Source of the DNA: Neisseriales bacterium
GTDB lineage: Bacteria > Pseudomonadota > Gammaproteobacteria > Burkholderiales > UBA11063
Assembly (NCBI GenBank): GCA_008017155.1
Contig: SSGX01000015.1
Location: 56,269-120,268, forward strand
Direction of reading: 5' to 3'
DNA: 64,000 nt
Position 1 is the first letter of the stretch, and each line of letters opens with the position of its first letter. Of this stretch, positions 1 to 8,840 are shown piece by piece. Made by a program: the position numbers and the translations under genes. A model generated the notes under the pieces. That model was not told where the DNA came from. It saw nothing but the letters and a program-made list of their open reading frames with translations, and made no database searches.

Positions 1-1847
1 ACGATACTTTTTAAATCATAAAAATCAACTTGGCGTGGCTTTTCAGACCAACCTGCATGATGCTTTCCATAAATCAGACCAGCTAAATATAATGGCTGTG
101 TATCAGCAGTCTCACCGTTAAATACTCTAGCTAGTTCAAACACGCGTAAACTATCATAACCACGATTGATATTATGCTGTAAGGTTTTAACCATATCAGT
201 GATCAGATTATTACGCATTACCGCCAAACCAGCAAGCGGGTTTTTAAGACGAATAAGATCATGCTTCTTATCGGCAAGTAGCTCAGCGTAAGATTCTTCA
301 ATAAAGGCATAACTGATAACTTCATTAAAGCCCATATTTAGCAGAGCGTCTTTCCATGAAGTTAACTGATTCAACTTACTATCAACCGAATTAAAGCGGT
401 GCGCAAGTATTGGCATTTTTGCTTGTATTCGGTCATAACCATAAACGCGAATTACTTCCTCGATTATATCTTCACGAATTTTTAAATCAAAACGATAAGC
501 TGGAGGTGTAATAATCCTCTTCTCCCCCTCAACTACCACTTGACAGCCCAAATCAGCAAGAATCTTATCTATCTCTACTGTAGCGATGTCTTCACCGATA
601 AGTTTAAGCATATCAGCATAATCAATATTTATCTTCACTTGTGATTGTGTTGCTTTAACAGAATGAATGGAACCAACAACTTCACCACCACAAATTTCCA
701 GTACCAATTTAGCAGCCAGATTAATCGCATCGTGCTGAATATCCGGATTTACTCCACGCTCAAACCGATAAGCTGAATCAGAACTAACACCATAAGCTTT
801 GGCACGACCATGAATAACTTCAGGCAAGAAAAATGCACTTTCAAGAAGAATCTCAGTAGTTGCCTCAGTAACAGCTGAATCAAGCCCGCCCATAACACCA
901 GCAATTGCAACTGGATTATCACTACCATCAGTTATTACTAGATCGTCTTTAACTAACCTGGCGTTAGTGCCATCAATAAGCTTTAGCTCTTCACCTGTTT
1001 TAGCCAGACGGAAACCAATCCCAGAATTTAGTTTACTCAGGTCAAAGGCATGCATTGGCTGTCCAAGCACAATCATCACATAATTAGTAATATCAACCAG
1101 CGATGATTTTGGACGCAGACCACTACGTTCAAGAACTTTAACTAACCATGCCGGTGAAGCTTTTGCATTATTAACATTTTTAATTGCCAAACCAACATAA
1201 TGTGGGCATTTATCACTAGCTTCCGGATTAAATGAAAAATTCTCCAACTTTTTGGTCAAGAAGTCTGAATATAATTCTTTATCTTTAAGCGTATAGCCTG
1301 TTAGTGCGTGAATTTCACGCGCAAGCCCAGTATAAGATAGGCAATCACCACGATTAGGCGTAATCTTAAATTCAATAATACTATCATTCAAATCCAAGTA
1401 TTCCCGAATATCAGTACCGGGAATAGCATCATTATTAAGTAACAGTAATCCATCAACACCATCGGGACAACCAATCTCATTGCCACTACAAAGCATCCCA
1501 TATGACATCAAACCACGCATTTTGCGTTCAGCAATTTTAAAATTCTCAGGTAGTACTGCCCCAACCTTAGCGCAAGGTACTTTAACACCAACTGCGACAT
1601 TAGAAGCGCCACAAATAATCTGTAATGGTTCGCTATCGCCAGCATCAACTTTACATAGAGATAACTTATCTGCATCCGGATGTTTTTCACAACTAATCAC
1701 TTCACCGACTACAATACCACTAAATTCAGGAGCAACTGGCGTTTCATCCTCAACTTCAAGCCCAGCCATAGTAAGACGCTCAAGAACTACTTTTTTATCT
1801 AGCTTGTCAGTAAAGAAGTCCTGTAAATAATTCCATGATATTTTCAT
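1..1847 (-). CDS. pheT: Phenylalanyl-tRNA synthetase beta subunit (partial, C-terminus off left edge)
   Basis: Beta subunit of the tetrameric cytoplasmic PheRS that charges tRNA-Phe; it carries tRNA binding and editing. The reverse strand reads from ATG at 1847 (MKISWNYLQDFFTDKL) through an N-terminal tRNA-binding-like domain (CEKHPDADKLSLCKVD, then GLMSYGMLCSGNEIG) and the editing/B5 region (TPNRGDCLSYTGLAREI, VMGGLDSAVTEATTEILLE, SAYRFERGVNPD) and remains open to base 1. About 615 residues are visible of roughly 790 expected, so the C-terminal anticodon-binding domain is outside the window. It begins at the base after the pheS stop codon, so the two are co-translated. The gene is too long for the window rather than broken. 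Confidence 0.97.
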   Translation of the reverse strand, partial: MKISWNYLQDFFTDKLDKKVVLERLTMAGLEVEDETPVAPEFSGIVVGEVISCEKHPDADKLSLCKVDAGDSEPLQIICGASNVAVGVKVPCAKVGAVLPENFKIAERKMRGLMSYGMLCSGNEIGCPDGVDGLLLLNNDAIPGTDIREYLDLNDSIIEFKITPNRGDCLSYTGLAREIHALTGYTLKDKELYSDFLTKKLENFSFNPEASDKCPHYVGLAIKNVNNAKASPAWLVKVLERSGLRPKSSLVDITNYVMIVLGQPMHAFDLSKLNSGIGFRLAKTGEELKLIDGTNARLVKDDLVITDGSDNPVAIAGVMGGLDSAVTEATTEILLESAFFLPEVIHGRAKAYGVSSDSAYRFERGVNPDIQHDAINLAAKLVLEICGGEVVGSIHSVKATQSQVKINIDYADMLKLIGEDIATVEIDKILADLGCQVVVEGEKRIITPPAYRFDLKIREDIIEEVIRVYGYDRIQAKMPILAHRFNSVDSKLNQLTSWKDALLNMGFNEVISYAFIEESYAELLADKKHDLIRLKNPLAGLAVMRNNLITDMVKTLQHNINRGYDSLRVFELARVFNGETADTQPLYLAGLIYGKHHAGWSEKPRQVDFYDLKSI

Positions 1848-2843
1848 TTAACACCCCTCAAACTGGCGCAAAAAGTCCAGATCATTTTCAAACATCAAAC
1901 GCAAATCGGTAATTCCGTATTTAAGCATAGCTAATCGATCAATCCCAAAGCCAAACGCAAATCCTGAATACTGATGGCTATCTATTTTCATATACTTGAG
2001 AACCTCTGGGTGAACCATACCACAGCCACCAACTTCAAGCCATTTCCCAGTTTTAGCAAAATAAATATCAACCTCAGCCGATGGTTCAGTAAATGGGAAG
2101 AATGATGCGCGGAATCTTACTTGGAGTTCACTATCTTCAAAAAAGGTGCGCATAAATTCAATAATAATCGCTTTCAGATTGGCAAAGCTGATCCCTTTAT
2201 CTATCCAAAGTAACTCCATCTGATGAAACATTGGGCTATGGGTTGCATCCATATCAACACGAAAAACTCGCCCAGGAGCAACAATCTTGATGGGAGGCTC
2301 ATTTTCTTCGGCAAAACGCACCTGAATCGGAGAAGTATGCGTACGCAAAACATGTCCACTACTTGTATAGAACGTATCCTGCATTGCCCGTGCTGGGTGA
2401 TTATCAGGTATATTGAGGGCCTTGAAATTATAATAGTCTGTTTCGATTTCAGGACCATCGGCAACAGTAAATCCAAGGCTAGCAAAGATTGTAACTAATC
2501 GTTTTAATGTCAGCGTTACTGGATGCAAACTCCCAGAATTACTACCTCTTCCCGGCAAAGTTACATCAATTGACTCATTGGCTAGTTTTGCCACTAGTTC
2601 GTTATCAATGATCTGCTGCCGTCTTGCTCCTAGCGCCTCTTCAAATTCTGATTTAATTTTATTAACTAAGGCACCAAACGCCTTACGCTCTTCAGCTGCC
2701 ATATCTTTTAACTGCTGCATAAAAGCTGTTATTGCACCACTTTTACCAACATAACGCGATTTAAACTGTTCTAAATCATGTAAAGAAGTAACTGTCTGCA
2801 TTTCATTTAATGCAGTTTCTAATACCGAATTAAGCTGCTCCAT
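1848..2843 (-). CDS. pheS: Phenylalanyl-tRNA synthetase alpha subunit
   Basis: Catalytic subunit of PheRS, class II aminoacyl-tRNA synthetase. It has an N-terminal coiled-coil region (about residues 1-85), then TLPGRGSNSGSLHPVTLT, motif 2-like FRASFFPFTEPSAEVD and motif 3 GFAFGFGIDRLAMLKYG near the C-terminus. I chose the ATG at 2843 (MEQLNSVLETALNEM), giving 331 residues, close to the family's usual length (E. coli 327). An in-frame ATG at 2855 would add MGRN but has no ribosome binding site. pheT follows without a gap; the LOG-family gene lies 23 bases upstream. Confidence 0.96.
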   Translation of the reverse strand: MEQLNSVLETALNEMQTVTSLHDLEQFKSRYVGKSGAITAFMQQLKDMAAEERKAFGALVNKIKSEFEEALGARRQQIIDNELVAKLANESIDVTLPGRGSNSGSLHPVTLTLKRLVTIFASLGFTVADGPEIETDYYNFKALNIPDNHPARAMQDTFYTSSGHVLRTHTSPIQVRFAEENEPPIKIVAPGRVFRVDMDATHSPMFHQMELLWIDKGISFANLKAIIIEFMRTFFEDSELQVRFRASFFPFTEPSAEVDIYFAKTGKWLEVGGCGMVHPEVLKYMKIDSHQYSGFAFGFGIDRLAMLKYGITDLRLMFENDLDFLRQFEGC

Positions 2844-2866
2844 ATTTCTACCCATGGAAAATTAGA

Positions 2867-3550
2867 TTAAAGTCCTGACTGAATTTTATGTTGTTTAATA
2901 ATTTCTAAAGCATCCTGATAGTGAGGAACGAGATGAGGAATCAATAAATCTCCTTGATGAATCAGCTGCATATCTTCATTTAACATCTCCGACTCAAACC
3001 AATCAATTAAACCATTCCACATTTTACCAACCAAAATTAACTTACAGTCGCTAATTTTTTTTACCTGCATTAGCTGAAGCACAGTTAAAATCTCTAGTAC
3101 TGTACCAATTCCACCATAAAAAGCAACAAAACAATCGCTTACTGCCATAAAATGCTGCAACCGAGTAAAAAAAGTTTTATGCGGAAATACCTGATCCAAA
3201 TATCCGTTATTTTTCTGCTCAAACGGAAGCTCGATATTAATCCCAACTGACTTTATCTGTGAATTAGGTAATTTTCCTTCCATTGCCCCACGATTGCCTG
3301 CTTCCATAATTCCCGGACCACCACCAGTTACCACATTACATTCAAGACGTGCCAGATTTTTGGCAAACTCAAATACATCCTGATAAATTGGAGAATTTTC
3401 CTGAATTCGAGCCGAACCAAAAATAGTAACAGTGTACTCATCGTATCGCGGATAAAATTCGACTAAATCATCAGTTAAATCCCAAACTTTTTCTAATGAA
3501 TTGACAACTCGCTCTTGAACACTACGGTCATGAATCAATAATTCCCGCAT
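2867..3550 (-). CDS. LOG-family (TIGR00730-like) Rossmann-fold protein
   Basis: Member of the lysine-decarboxylase-like/LOG family, whose characterised members are nucleotide 5'-monophosphate phosphoribohydrolases (cytokinin-type). Visible motifs are VVTGGGPGIMEAGNRGA (about residues 75-92) and FYGGIGTVLEILTVLQLMQ (about 144-162), which matches the family's PGGxGTxxE except that Pro is replaced by Tyr. The Arg and Glu of the motifs are retained. It is 227 residues. It sits between rplT and pheS, where the usual translation operon has no gene, and its start lies 11 bases after the U-tract of the rplT terminator. The substrate is not known; the enzymatic role is inferred from the family. Confidence 0.8.
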   Translation of the reverse strand: MRELLIHDRSVQERVVNSLEKVWDLTDDLVEFYPRYDEYTVTIFGSARIQENSPIYQDVFEFAKNLARLECNVVTGGGPGIMEAGNRGAMEGKLPNSQIKSVGINIELPFEQKNNGYLDQVFPHKTFFTRLQHFMAVSDCFVAFYGGIGTVLEILTVLQLMQVKKISDCKLILVGKMWNGLIDWFESEMLNEDMQLIHQGDLLIPHLVPHYQDALEIIKQHKIQSGL

Positions 3551-3561
3551 ATTAACCTAAC

Positions 3562-3593
3562 AAAAAAAATGAGGGCTTTAATCAAGCCCCCAT
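3562..3593 (-). terminator. Rho-independent terminator between rplT and the LOG-pheS-pheT group
   Basis: On the minus strand a stem GGGCTT/AAGCCC with a 5-base loop is extended by flanking ATG/CAT pairs around one mismatch, and is followed by a run of about eight T. It lies 22 bases after the rplT stop. The T-tract ends only 11 bases before the start of the LOG gene, so the LOG ribosome binding site (TAGG) sits right behind it. It may be a terminator or an attenuator for pheST. Confidence 0.85.
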
Positions 3594-3614
3594 ATTCATA
3601 TTATGCACTACCGA

Positions 3615-3971
3615 TTAAGCTAGTTTGCTTTTTGCAATTTCAACAAATTTAGCAAACGCTACTTTATCGTGGATCGCAAGATCAGACAATACTTTACGAT
3701 CAACAGCAACTTCAGCTTTAGCCAAACCATTAATGAAACGGCTATAAGTCAAACCAAGTTCACGGCAACCAGCATTGATACGGGCAATCCATAAAGTACG
3801 GAATTGACGTTTTCTCTGACGACGATCACGGTAAGCATATTGACCAGCTTTCATTACCGCTTCTTTAGCTACACGGAAAACATTTCCGCGACGACCACGA
3901 TAGCCTTTTGCTAAAGCAAGAATTTTTTTATGACGCGCACGCGCGATTACACCACGTTTTACTCTAGGCAT
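3615..3971 (-). CDS. rplT: Large ribosomal subunit protein bL20
   Basis: Structural protein of the 50S subunit that binds 23S rRNA early in assembly and in several bacteria represses its own operon. The 118-residue basic protein starts [19 protein letters not shown] and has the family's [18 protein letters not shown] and [20 protein letters not shown]. Length is exactly typical. It lies 13 bases after rpmI, in the conserved rpmI-rplT order, and is preceded by AAGGAG. A strong terminator follows. Confidence 0.98.
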   Translation of the reverse strand: MPRVKRGVIARARHKKILALAKGYRGRRGNVFRVAKEAVMKAGQYAYRDRRQRKRQFRTLWIARINAGCRELGLTYSRFINGLAKAEVAVDRKVLSDLAIHDKVAFAKFVEIAKSKLA

Positions 3972-3984
3972 TCTTCAACTCCTT

Positions 3985-4182
3985 TTATGCGTATGGTAAC
4001 ATACTACGTACATGACCCATATCGCTAGGATTAACCTGTACGGTACCACGTAATTGACGTTTGTTTTTAGTTGTTTTCTTAGTCAAAATATGACGTTTGA
4101 ATGCTTTTGAGCGCTTGATACCGCCACTGCCTTGGACAATGAAACGTTTTTTCGCACCAGACTTTGATTTTAATTTAGGCAT
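3985..4182 (-). CDS. rpmI: Large ribosomal subunit protein bL35
   Basis: Small basic 50S ribosomal protein of 65 residues ([14 protein letters not shown] at the start, [16 protein letters not shown] in the middle, ending VRSMLPYA). The start is set by AAGAAGG five bases upstream. It is normally directly downstream of infC. Here nine glycosyltransferase genes lie between infC and rpmI, and rpmI has a dedicated promoter and an 85-base leader. Confidence 0.98.
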   Translation of the reverse strand: MPKLKSKSGAKKRFIVQGSGGIKRSKAFKRHILTKKTTKNKRQLRGTVQVNPSDMGHVRSMLPYA

Positions 4183-4268
4183 GTTAACCTTCTTTATGAA
4201 TCTGATTTTTAATTAAGATAGTAGGTGCTCGATTTGAGTCTTTGGGAACCACACTATCCACCAATGAG
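4183..4268 (-). promoter_or_regulatory. rpmI-rplT mRNA leader, possible L20 autoregulation site
   Basis: The predicted leader of about 85 bases contains a perfect 6-bp pairing, GATAGT with ACTATC (positions 253-258 and 217-222 after 4000), enclosing a 30-base loop rich in short internal pairings. L20 is known to repress rpmI-rplT through leader structures in other bacteria. Whether this leader does so is inference from position and fold only. Confidence 0.35.
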
Positions 4269-4274
4269 GGACGA

Positions 4275-4303
4275 ATTATAGCATATTACAATGATTTATT
4301 CAA
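4275..4303 (-). promoter_or_regulatory. Promoter for rpmI-rplT
   Basis: On the minus strand TTGAAT (4303-4298), a 17-base spacer and TATAAT (4280-4275), with TG one base before the -10 box (extended -10). The -35 and spacer overlap the last codons and stop codon of the upstream glycosyltransferase gene. This gives the ribosomal protein genes transcription independent of the glycosyltransferase genes. Confidence 0.8.
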
Positions 4304-5134
4304 ATATTTTCTAACACCATCAACTGCTTCAATTATACCAAGATCATTCACTCGTGCCATAAGGCGCGCCTTATTCTCACCTTCATTAGCCCTATCATTC
4401 ATTTTATGCCATAAATGATAAACTGGAGCGGCAAAGCGTCCATCCTTGATTTTTATTCCTGCATGAAGTAAGCGCACCAAAAAATCAGCATCTTCATGCC
4501 CCCAGCCACTAAAGCTTTCATCAAAGCCATTAACCGTTAGATAATCTTTACGCCAAAGTGCCATATTACACCCTTTAGGTCGCCGCCAATTACTAGCATG
4601 TTTCTTACGCCATGCTGCATTGGTATCTAAGCGTAAAGCTGATAGCCACTTATTGGTTTTACCACTTATTCTATCCCAGATTGATTTAAAAACACAGTTA
4701 CTCGCAATATTAATTAGCTTCCCAGATAGTGCTTTGTGGGTATATTTTTCACTTAATAGTACCCGGTTACCACCAACAAAATAACCAGCTTCAGCAAGTC
4801 TAAATTGATTAAGGATAAAATCCTTGGCTACAAGACAATCACCATCAATGAATACCAGATAATCACCGGAAGATCTACTAACTGCTAGATTACGAATTGC
4901 TGCCAGCCGAAAGCCATTATCCTCATGCCAAACATGGATTAAGCGAAAAGGAAAATTTTGCTGAAATTTAGCGACCAATTGAGCGGTATCCTCTTTTGAA
5001 CCATCATCAGCAACCAAGATTTCAACGTGATCGGCGGTAATATTTTCATCAAGTTCTTGAGTCTGAATACTTTTTAAAACTAGCTCTAAGGTATCGGGAC
5101 GATTATAAGTTGAAATTATTAAGCTTAGCTTCAT
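4286..5134 (-). CDS. Family 2 glycosyltransferase with galactosyltransferase-like C-terminus
   Basis: GT-A fold nucleotide-sugar transferase of 282 residues. It has LSLIISTYNRPDTLELVLKS at the N-terminus, the ILVADDGSKEDT nucleotide-binding segment, FIDGDCLVAKDF (the DxD-type metal site, about residue 97) and GFDESFSGWGHEDADFLVRL (about residue 204), the GWGxEDxD acceptor-side motif of the family-7 C-terminal domain. It overlaps the upstream GT25 gene by four bases (ATGA). It is the last of nine glycosyltransferase genes before rpmI; the rpmI promoter is embedded in its end. Probable role is LPS core sugar addition on the cytoplasmic face; donor and acceptor are unknown. Confidence 0.85.
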   Translation of the reverse strand: MKLSLIISTYNRPDTLELVLKSIQTQELDENITADHVEILVADDGSKEDTAQLVAKFQQNFPFRLIHVWHEDNGFRLAAIRNLAVSRSSGDYLVFIDGDCLVAKDFILNQFRLAEAGYFVGGNRVLLSEKYTHKALSGKLINIASNCVFKSIWDRISGKTNKWLSALRLDTNAAWRKKHASNWRRPKGCNMALWRKDYLTVNGFDESFSGWGHEDADFLVRLLHAGIKIKDGRFAAPVYHLWHKMNDRANEGENKARLMARVNDLGIIEAVDGVRKYLNKSL

Positions 5135-5871
5135 TTTAGCAAACCCAATTTTGTTTTAAGGAAATACCCCAACTGAATCATAAAATTCATTACGCCATTG
5201 CCTTGGATTATAAATTCACGACGAATTTTTTCCAATACCGACAATTTTCGTTTGGTATGGCGATGTCCAAGTTGAGATGGAATATCCCAATCATGCTCAA
5301 TAAGATAGGGGTCACAACCGACCACATTTAGGCGATGCAGAGCATAATTACCAAGAAAATCATCAACTGGCGCATTAATTAATGGTGACTTAGCCAATAA
5401 TCGCTTGGCAGCCTCGGGCTTAATTATATAACATTGGGTTCCCATTGGATCGCGCCAGAATTTGACAAGTTTAAGATCAGAAAAATGCTGCCAGATAAAC
5501 CATTTTCGATTAAAAATCCCACTTAAACGCAAGATATCATAATTCTGATAATTTTCAAGCAAAGATAAGGCTCTAGCAAAATTCTTTGTAAGAATAACAT
5601 CATCTTCCATAATACAAACTGGCTGATTTCCCGCGGCAATTTTTCGCCATAATTCCTGATGCGACATAAAACAGCCAATCTCACCAGCCGTCATTTGCCG
5701 CCCAAACATTTTCTCACGATAATCATAAGCATAATTATGATTTTGAGCTATATCTGGATTTCCACGCATTGCATCAAAAAACTCATAGCTAAGCTGATAA
5801 GCTTCCAACTGCGCTGAAATTTGCTCACGCCGATTTACCGCATCGGCTAATGATATTACATAAATTTTCAT
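5131..5871 (-). CDS. Family 25 glycosyltransferase (LPS galactosyltransferase type)
   Basis: The protein begins MKIYVISLADAVNRREQIS, the characteristic start of GT25 enzymes such as LgtB/LgtE and Lex1 that add galactose or other hexoses to LPS. The EDDVIL segment (about residue 90) is the family's acidic metal-binding motif, and EIGCFMSHQELWRKI precedes it as expected. Length 246 residues is typical. It overlaps the next gene by four bases and is one base from the preceding gene, so translation is coupled. The sugar cannot be predicted with certainty. Confidence 0.87.
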   Translation of the reverse strand: MKIYVISLADAVNRREQISAQLEAYQLSYEFFDAMRGNPDIAQNHNYAYDYREKMFGRQMTAGEIGCFMSHQELWRKIAAGNQPVCIMEDDVILTKNFARALSLLENYQNYDILRLSGIFNRKWFIWQHFSDLKLVKFWRDPMGTQCYIIKPEAAKRLLAKSPLINAPVDDFLGNYALHRLNVVGCDPYLIEHDWDIPSQLGHRHTKRKLSVLEKIRREFIIQGNGVMNFMIQLGYFLKTKLGLLK

Positions 5872-5872
5872 G

Positions 5873-6688
5873 CTATTTATTTAGATTAGCAAAAAGTTTC
5901 ATATACTCAGGCTTCCATTTATCTTCCATTGCAATAAAATTACTTCTATCAGCAAAAGGCGGATAACCTGCTTTCATACTAAGTCGTATATAATGATGAA
6001 TATAGGTATCAAGGCACAGGTGTACTGTTTTAATATCTCCAACCTCTATTTCTCTTGATTTGGTTCTTAAATATAAATCAAAGTCTCCCTGCTGCAAACG
6101 TTCATCCCATAATCCAATTTTATCAATAGCACTACGTTTCATCACAACAGTATTACCAACAAACCCTTCCTTAATTTGATACTTAAACTTATTTAACCTA
6201 TCATTAGAAAATTTATTCCAATCTGGATACATCAACTTATGCATCAAACTCAAAACCCATTTTGAGCGACCAAGTAGCCCAACAAAATTTTTGATTTTTT
6301 TCCAGCGGCGCTTTAGAGTCCTAGTAGCAAGGAAATTTTCAACCTGCTCAATACCACAAACTGTCGCTACCTCTAGACCGTTATATTCCATTGAAGCTAA
6401 GATATTCTCATCCCAATTTGGTGAGACAATCACATCATTATTCATAAAAACTAGATTATCATACTTAGCAACGGCAATACCTTGGTTTTGAGAGTGTGGG
6501 TAAGAGTAGTTAGCTTCATTCCGAACTACTTTCACTCCAACTGATTCAAACCAATCTGCGCTACCATCAGTTGAAGCATTATCGATGATAATCAACTCAA
6601 ATTTATTTTTGGTATATTGATTAAGCTTTTCCCAGAATAACTGGTTCATTGCCAACTGATTATAAACTGCGGTAATAATACTAATCAT
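5873..6688 (-). CDS. Family 2 glycosyltransferase
   Basis: GT-A enzyme of 271 residues with MISIITAVYNQLAMNQLFW at the start, IIIDNASTDGSADWFE (about residues 34-49), and LVFMNNDVIVSPNWDENI (about 79-96), in which NND takes the DxD position. A later GNTVVMKRSAIDKIGLWDE segment resembles acceptor-side motifs of LPS and O-antigen transferases. It overlaps the upstream GT9 gene by eight bases. It is part of the infC-rpmI glycosyltransferase run; donor and acceptor are unknown. Confidence 0.85.
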   Translation of the reverse strand: MISIITAVYNQLAMNQLFWEKLNQYTKNKFELIIIDNASTDGSADWFESVGVKVVRNEANYSYPHSQNQGIAVAKYDNLVFMNNDVIVSPNWDENILASMEYNGLEVATVCGIEQVENFLATRTLKRRWKKIKNFVGLLGRSKWVLSLMHKLMYPDWNKFSNDRLNKFKYQIKEGFVGNTVVMKRSAIDKIGLWDERLQQGDFDLYLRTKSREIEVGDIKTVHLCLDTYIHHYIRLSMKAGYPPFADRSNFIAMEDKWKPEYMKLFANLNK

Positions 6689-7751
6689 CTTGCACTCCTT
6701 TAGCTATAAGCTCAATTAATTTCTGGCTAATTTGATCTACGGGAATATTTTTCACGCTACTCTCATCATAAACTGCAGTAAGATGACTAAATAACGGCAG
6801 CCGATATTCTGGTTCAAAATAACCAAATAAAGCAACCCCTTTTAAACCATATCCTGAAGCAATATGCATTAACCCACCATCACAACCAAGAAAATATCCT
6901 GAAGATGCAATCAGTTGAGCAGCCTCGGCTAAATTAAGCATATTTACTTTATTGATTACTCGATCACCGAACACCCCACTGATCTTATCTGCATCACTAA
7001 GCGCATTAGCATTCCCAGCTAGGATAATAGTTAGCTGTGGGTATTTAATAAGAAGCTTATCTACTACTTCAACCCATTTATCATAAACCCTTCTTTTCTC
7101 ATCTTCACCACCAACCGCAATTACTAGCTGATTCTCCACTACCTCGGACTTTATTTTCTTTAATTCTGGAAATGCCATACAATCGAGCTCTTTTTGCTCA
7201 CAAGGATAACCTAATAAAGCATTAATCCGATGAAAACTATAGAGTATCCAGTTAAACTCAATCCCATCAAAATGTCCGCGAAAATGACAATATGGTACTT
7301 TACTAAAATATTTCTTCTTAGTTTTAAGTGAAATACTTTTTACAGAGTCAAGCAGGATCAAATCATAATTAGCATCTATTTGGCTAACATCAGTATAAAC
7401 TTGGCTAAACCAATCATCATTGATAAATAATAGATAAACTTTTTCATCCAGAAGCACATCCAGCTGGTAACCCTTATCAATTAATAATTTCCGACCACTA
7501 AATGCCATAACTGCATCACCAATGTTTTTAATTGATGTTGCTATCCATAAAATTCGCTGGGTATTTTCAGGAATATTTCCACGCTCCAAAAACTTCTGCC
7601 CACTCATACATAAAGATATTTCCCTGCGAAATAGTCGCCAATTTTCATTAAACTTATGCCCAAAACTTTCCGTTTTTAATTGAAAACTAGCCTTATGTGG
7701 TATTTGTGTCAGAAATTCTGGCGTATAACGTTTCTTAAATAGTTTATACAT
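6681..7751 (-). CDS. Family 9 glycosyltransferase (heptosyltransferase-like)
   Basis: GT-B fold, 356 residues. The ADP-heptose:LPS heptosyltransferase family signature is visible: RILWIATSIKNIGDAVMAFS (about residues 67-86) with the conserved IGDAV, and near the C-terminus FLGCDGGLMHIASGYGLKGV followed by ALFG. The N-terminal extension of about 65 residues before the Rossmann start is longer than in WaaC or WaaF. The family adds heptose to the inner core; this one may use another sugar. It is followed by an overlapping GT2 gene and preceded by a 51-base gap. Confidence 0.83.
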   Translation of the reverse strand: MYKLFKKRYTPEFLTQIPHKASFQLKTESFGHKFNENWRLFRREISLCMSGQKFLERGNIPENTQRILWIATSIKNIGDAVMAFSGRKLLIDKGYQLDVLLDEKVYLLFINDDWFSQVYTDVSQIDANYDLILLDSVKSISLKTKKKYFSKVPYCHFRGHFDGIEFNWILYSFHRINALLGYPCEQKELDCMAFPELKKIKSEVVENQLVIAVGGEDEKRRVYDKWVEVVDKLLIKYPQLTIILAGNANALSDADKISGVFGDRVINKVNMLNLAEAAQLIASSGYFLGCDGGLMHIASGYGLKGVALFGYFEPEYRLPLFSHLTAVYDESSVKNIPVDQISQKLIELIAKGVQDD

Positions 7752-7802
7752 ATACTTTTGTTTTTCATAATTTAAATTAGGTCAAGATGTCTCGTCTATA
7801 AG

Positions 7803-8828
7803 CTAATCATCAATAAATATCTTTTTAAATCTTAGCATCACTGACTCGGGATTATAATCTATTGAATAAGGACTATTAATTTGCTTCATCTTATTAGGAT
7901 CAAAATCAGCTAATACCTGGTATAAATCTGAATATGATCTATAATAAAGTCCATCTTTACCTAATATTTCAATATGATTGCGTTCTGGAATAAAGTCTGC
8001 GTCACAAGTAATAATCCGCTTACCCAAAACTGAAAACTCACCACAAGCTATACCAAAACTTTCACCCTGTTCGCGGGCATGCAGCATTGCATCACAAGTA
8101 TTAATAAATCTTACTTTATATTCTGGATCTGCATTCCCATCAAGAAAAATAACATTCCTAAATTTTTTTCTAGGATAAAATAAACTCCCTAGTAATTGAT
8201 TTCTGAATTTAGACTTAGAATAAGCAGAATCCAGAATAAAATTATCAGTATTCATGAATAAAAAATATTTATCTGGATATCTTGCTGCTGTTTTATAAAC
8301 AGCTTGTCTTGCAAACCATATATCAAAAGTATCAGTTCCACCATACCTACCAAATACAGTCGCACTATCAGGAATACCTAAATCTTTACGTAAATCACCT
8401 GAAATATTTGGCAGATTTATCATATGTGGTACATAAGGATTTTTCCCATTGCTCATGGTATCACTAAGCCATTTGGAAACATATGCATAAACGTCTCCAT
8501 GAGGTTCATAAAATCTAAACACCGCGTGGATACAGTTTTTTAAGCCATCAATTACAACACCATCATTATTTCCCGCCTTCAATGCATAGAAAATATCAGC
8601 CTGTTGATGCTTAGCAATAGCTTTTAACTCATTTATATCTTTATAAAAAATAACATCAAAATATTTTTGAAATTTCTTAATTACTGAATCCTCGTGAGAT
8701 GCAGCTCTTGGGGTTACTATAATTGATAAATTACCGAACATCTTTTGATTATAAAATGCATAATCAAATAATGCAACCTCAGTTCCACGAAGTGATAATT
8801 GATTAGTATGAAATAAAATTTTTTTCAA
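7803..8828 (-). CDS. Putative GT-B type glycosyltransferase
   Basis: 341 residues. MKKILFHTNQLSLRGTEVAL resembles the glycine-rich N-terminal loop of GT4-like enzymes. A second half with FGRYGGTDTFDIWFARQAV and later CDAMLHAREQGESFGIACGE resembles the donor-binding E(x7)E region of GT-B retaining transferases (REQGESFGIACGEFSVLG). Similarity is to fold motifs rather than to a named enzyme. It lies in the glycosyltransferase run 12 bases after the WaaE-like gene. The 51-base downstream gap has no terminator. Confidence 0.68.
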   Translation of the reverse strand: MKKILFHTNQLSLRGTEVALFDYAFYNQKMFGNLSIIVTPRAASHEDSVIKKFQKYFDVIFYKDINELKAIAKHQQADIFYALKAGNNDGVVIDGLKNCIHAVFRFYEPHGDVYAYVSKWLSDTMSNGKNPYVPHMINLPNISGDLRKDLGIPDSATVFGRYGGTDTFDIWFARQAVYKTAARYPDKYFLFMNTDNFILDSAYSKSKFRNQLLGSLFYPRKKFRNVIFLDGNADPEYKVRFINTCDAMLHAREQGESFGIACGEFSVLGKRIITCDADFIPERNHIEILGKDGLYYRSYSDLYQVLADFDPNKMKQINSPYSIDYNPESVMLRFKKIFIDD

Positions 8829-8840
8829 AAAACTTCCTTA

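Noticed and set aside
1480..1830. Plus-strand open frame of 116 codons antisense to pheT
   Set aside because: Low-complexity Ser/Thr product, no ribosome binding site, entirely inside pheT on the other strand.
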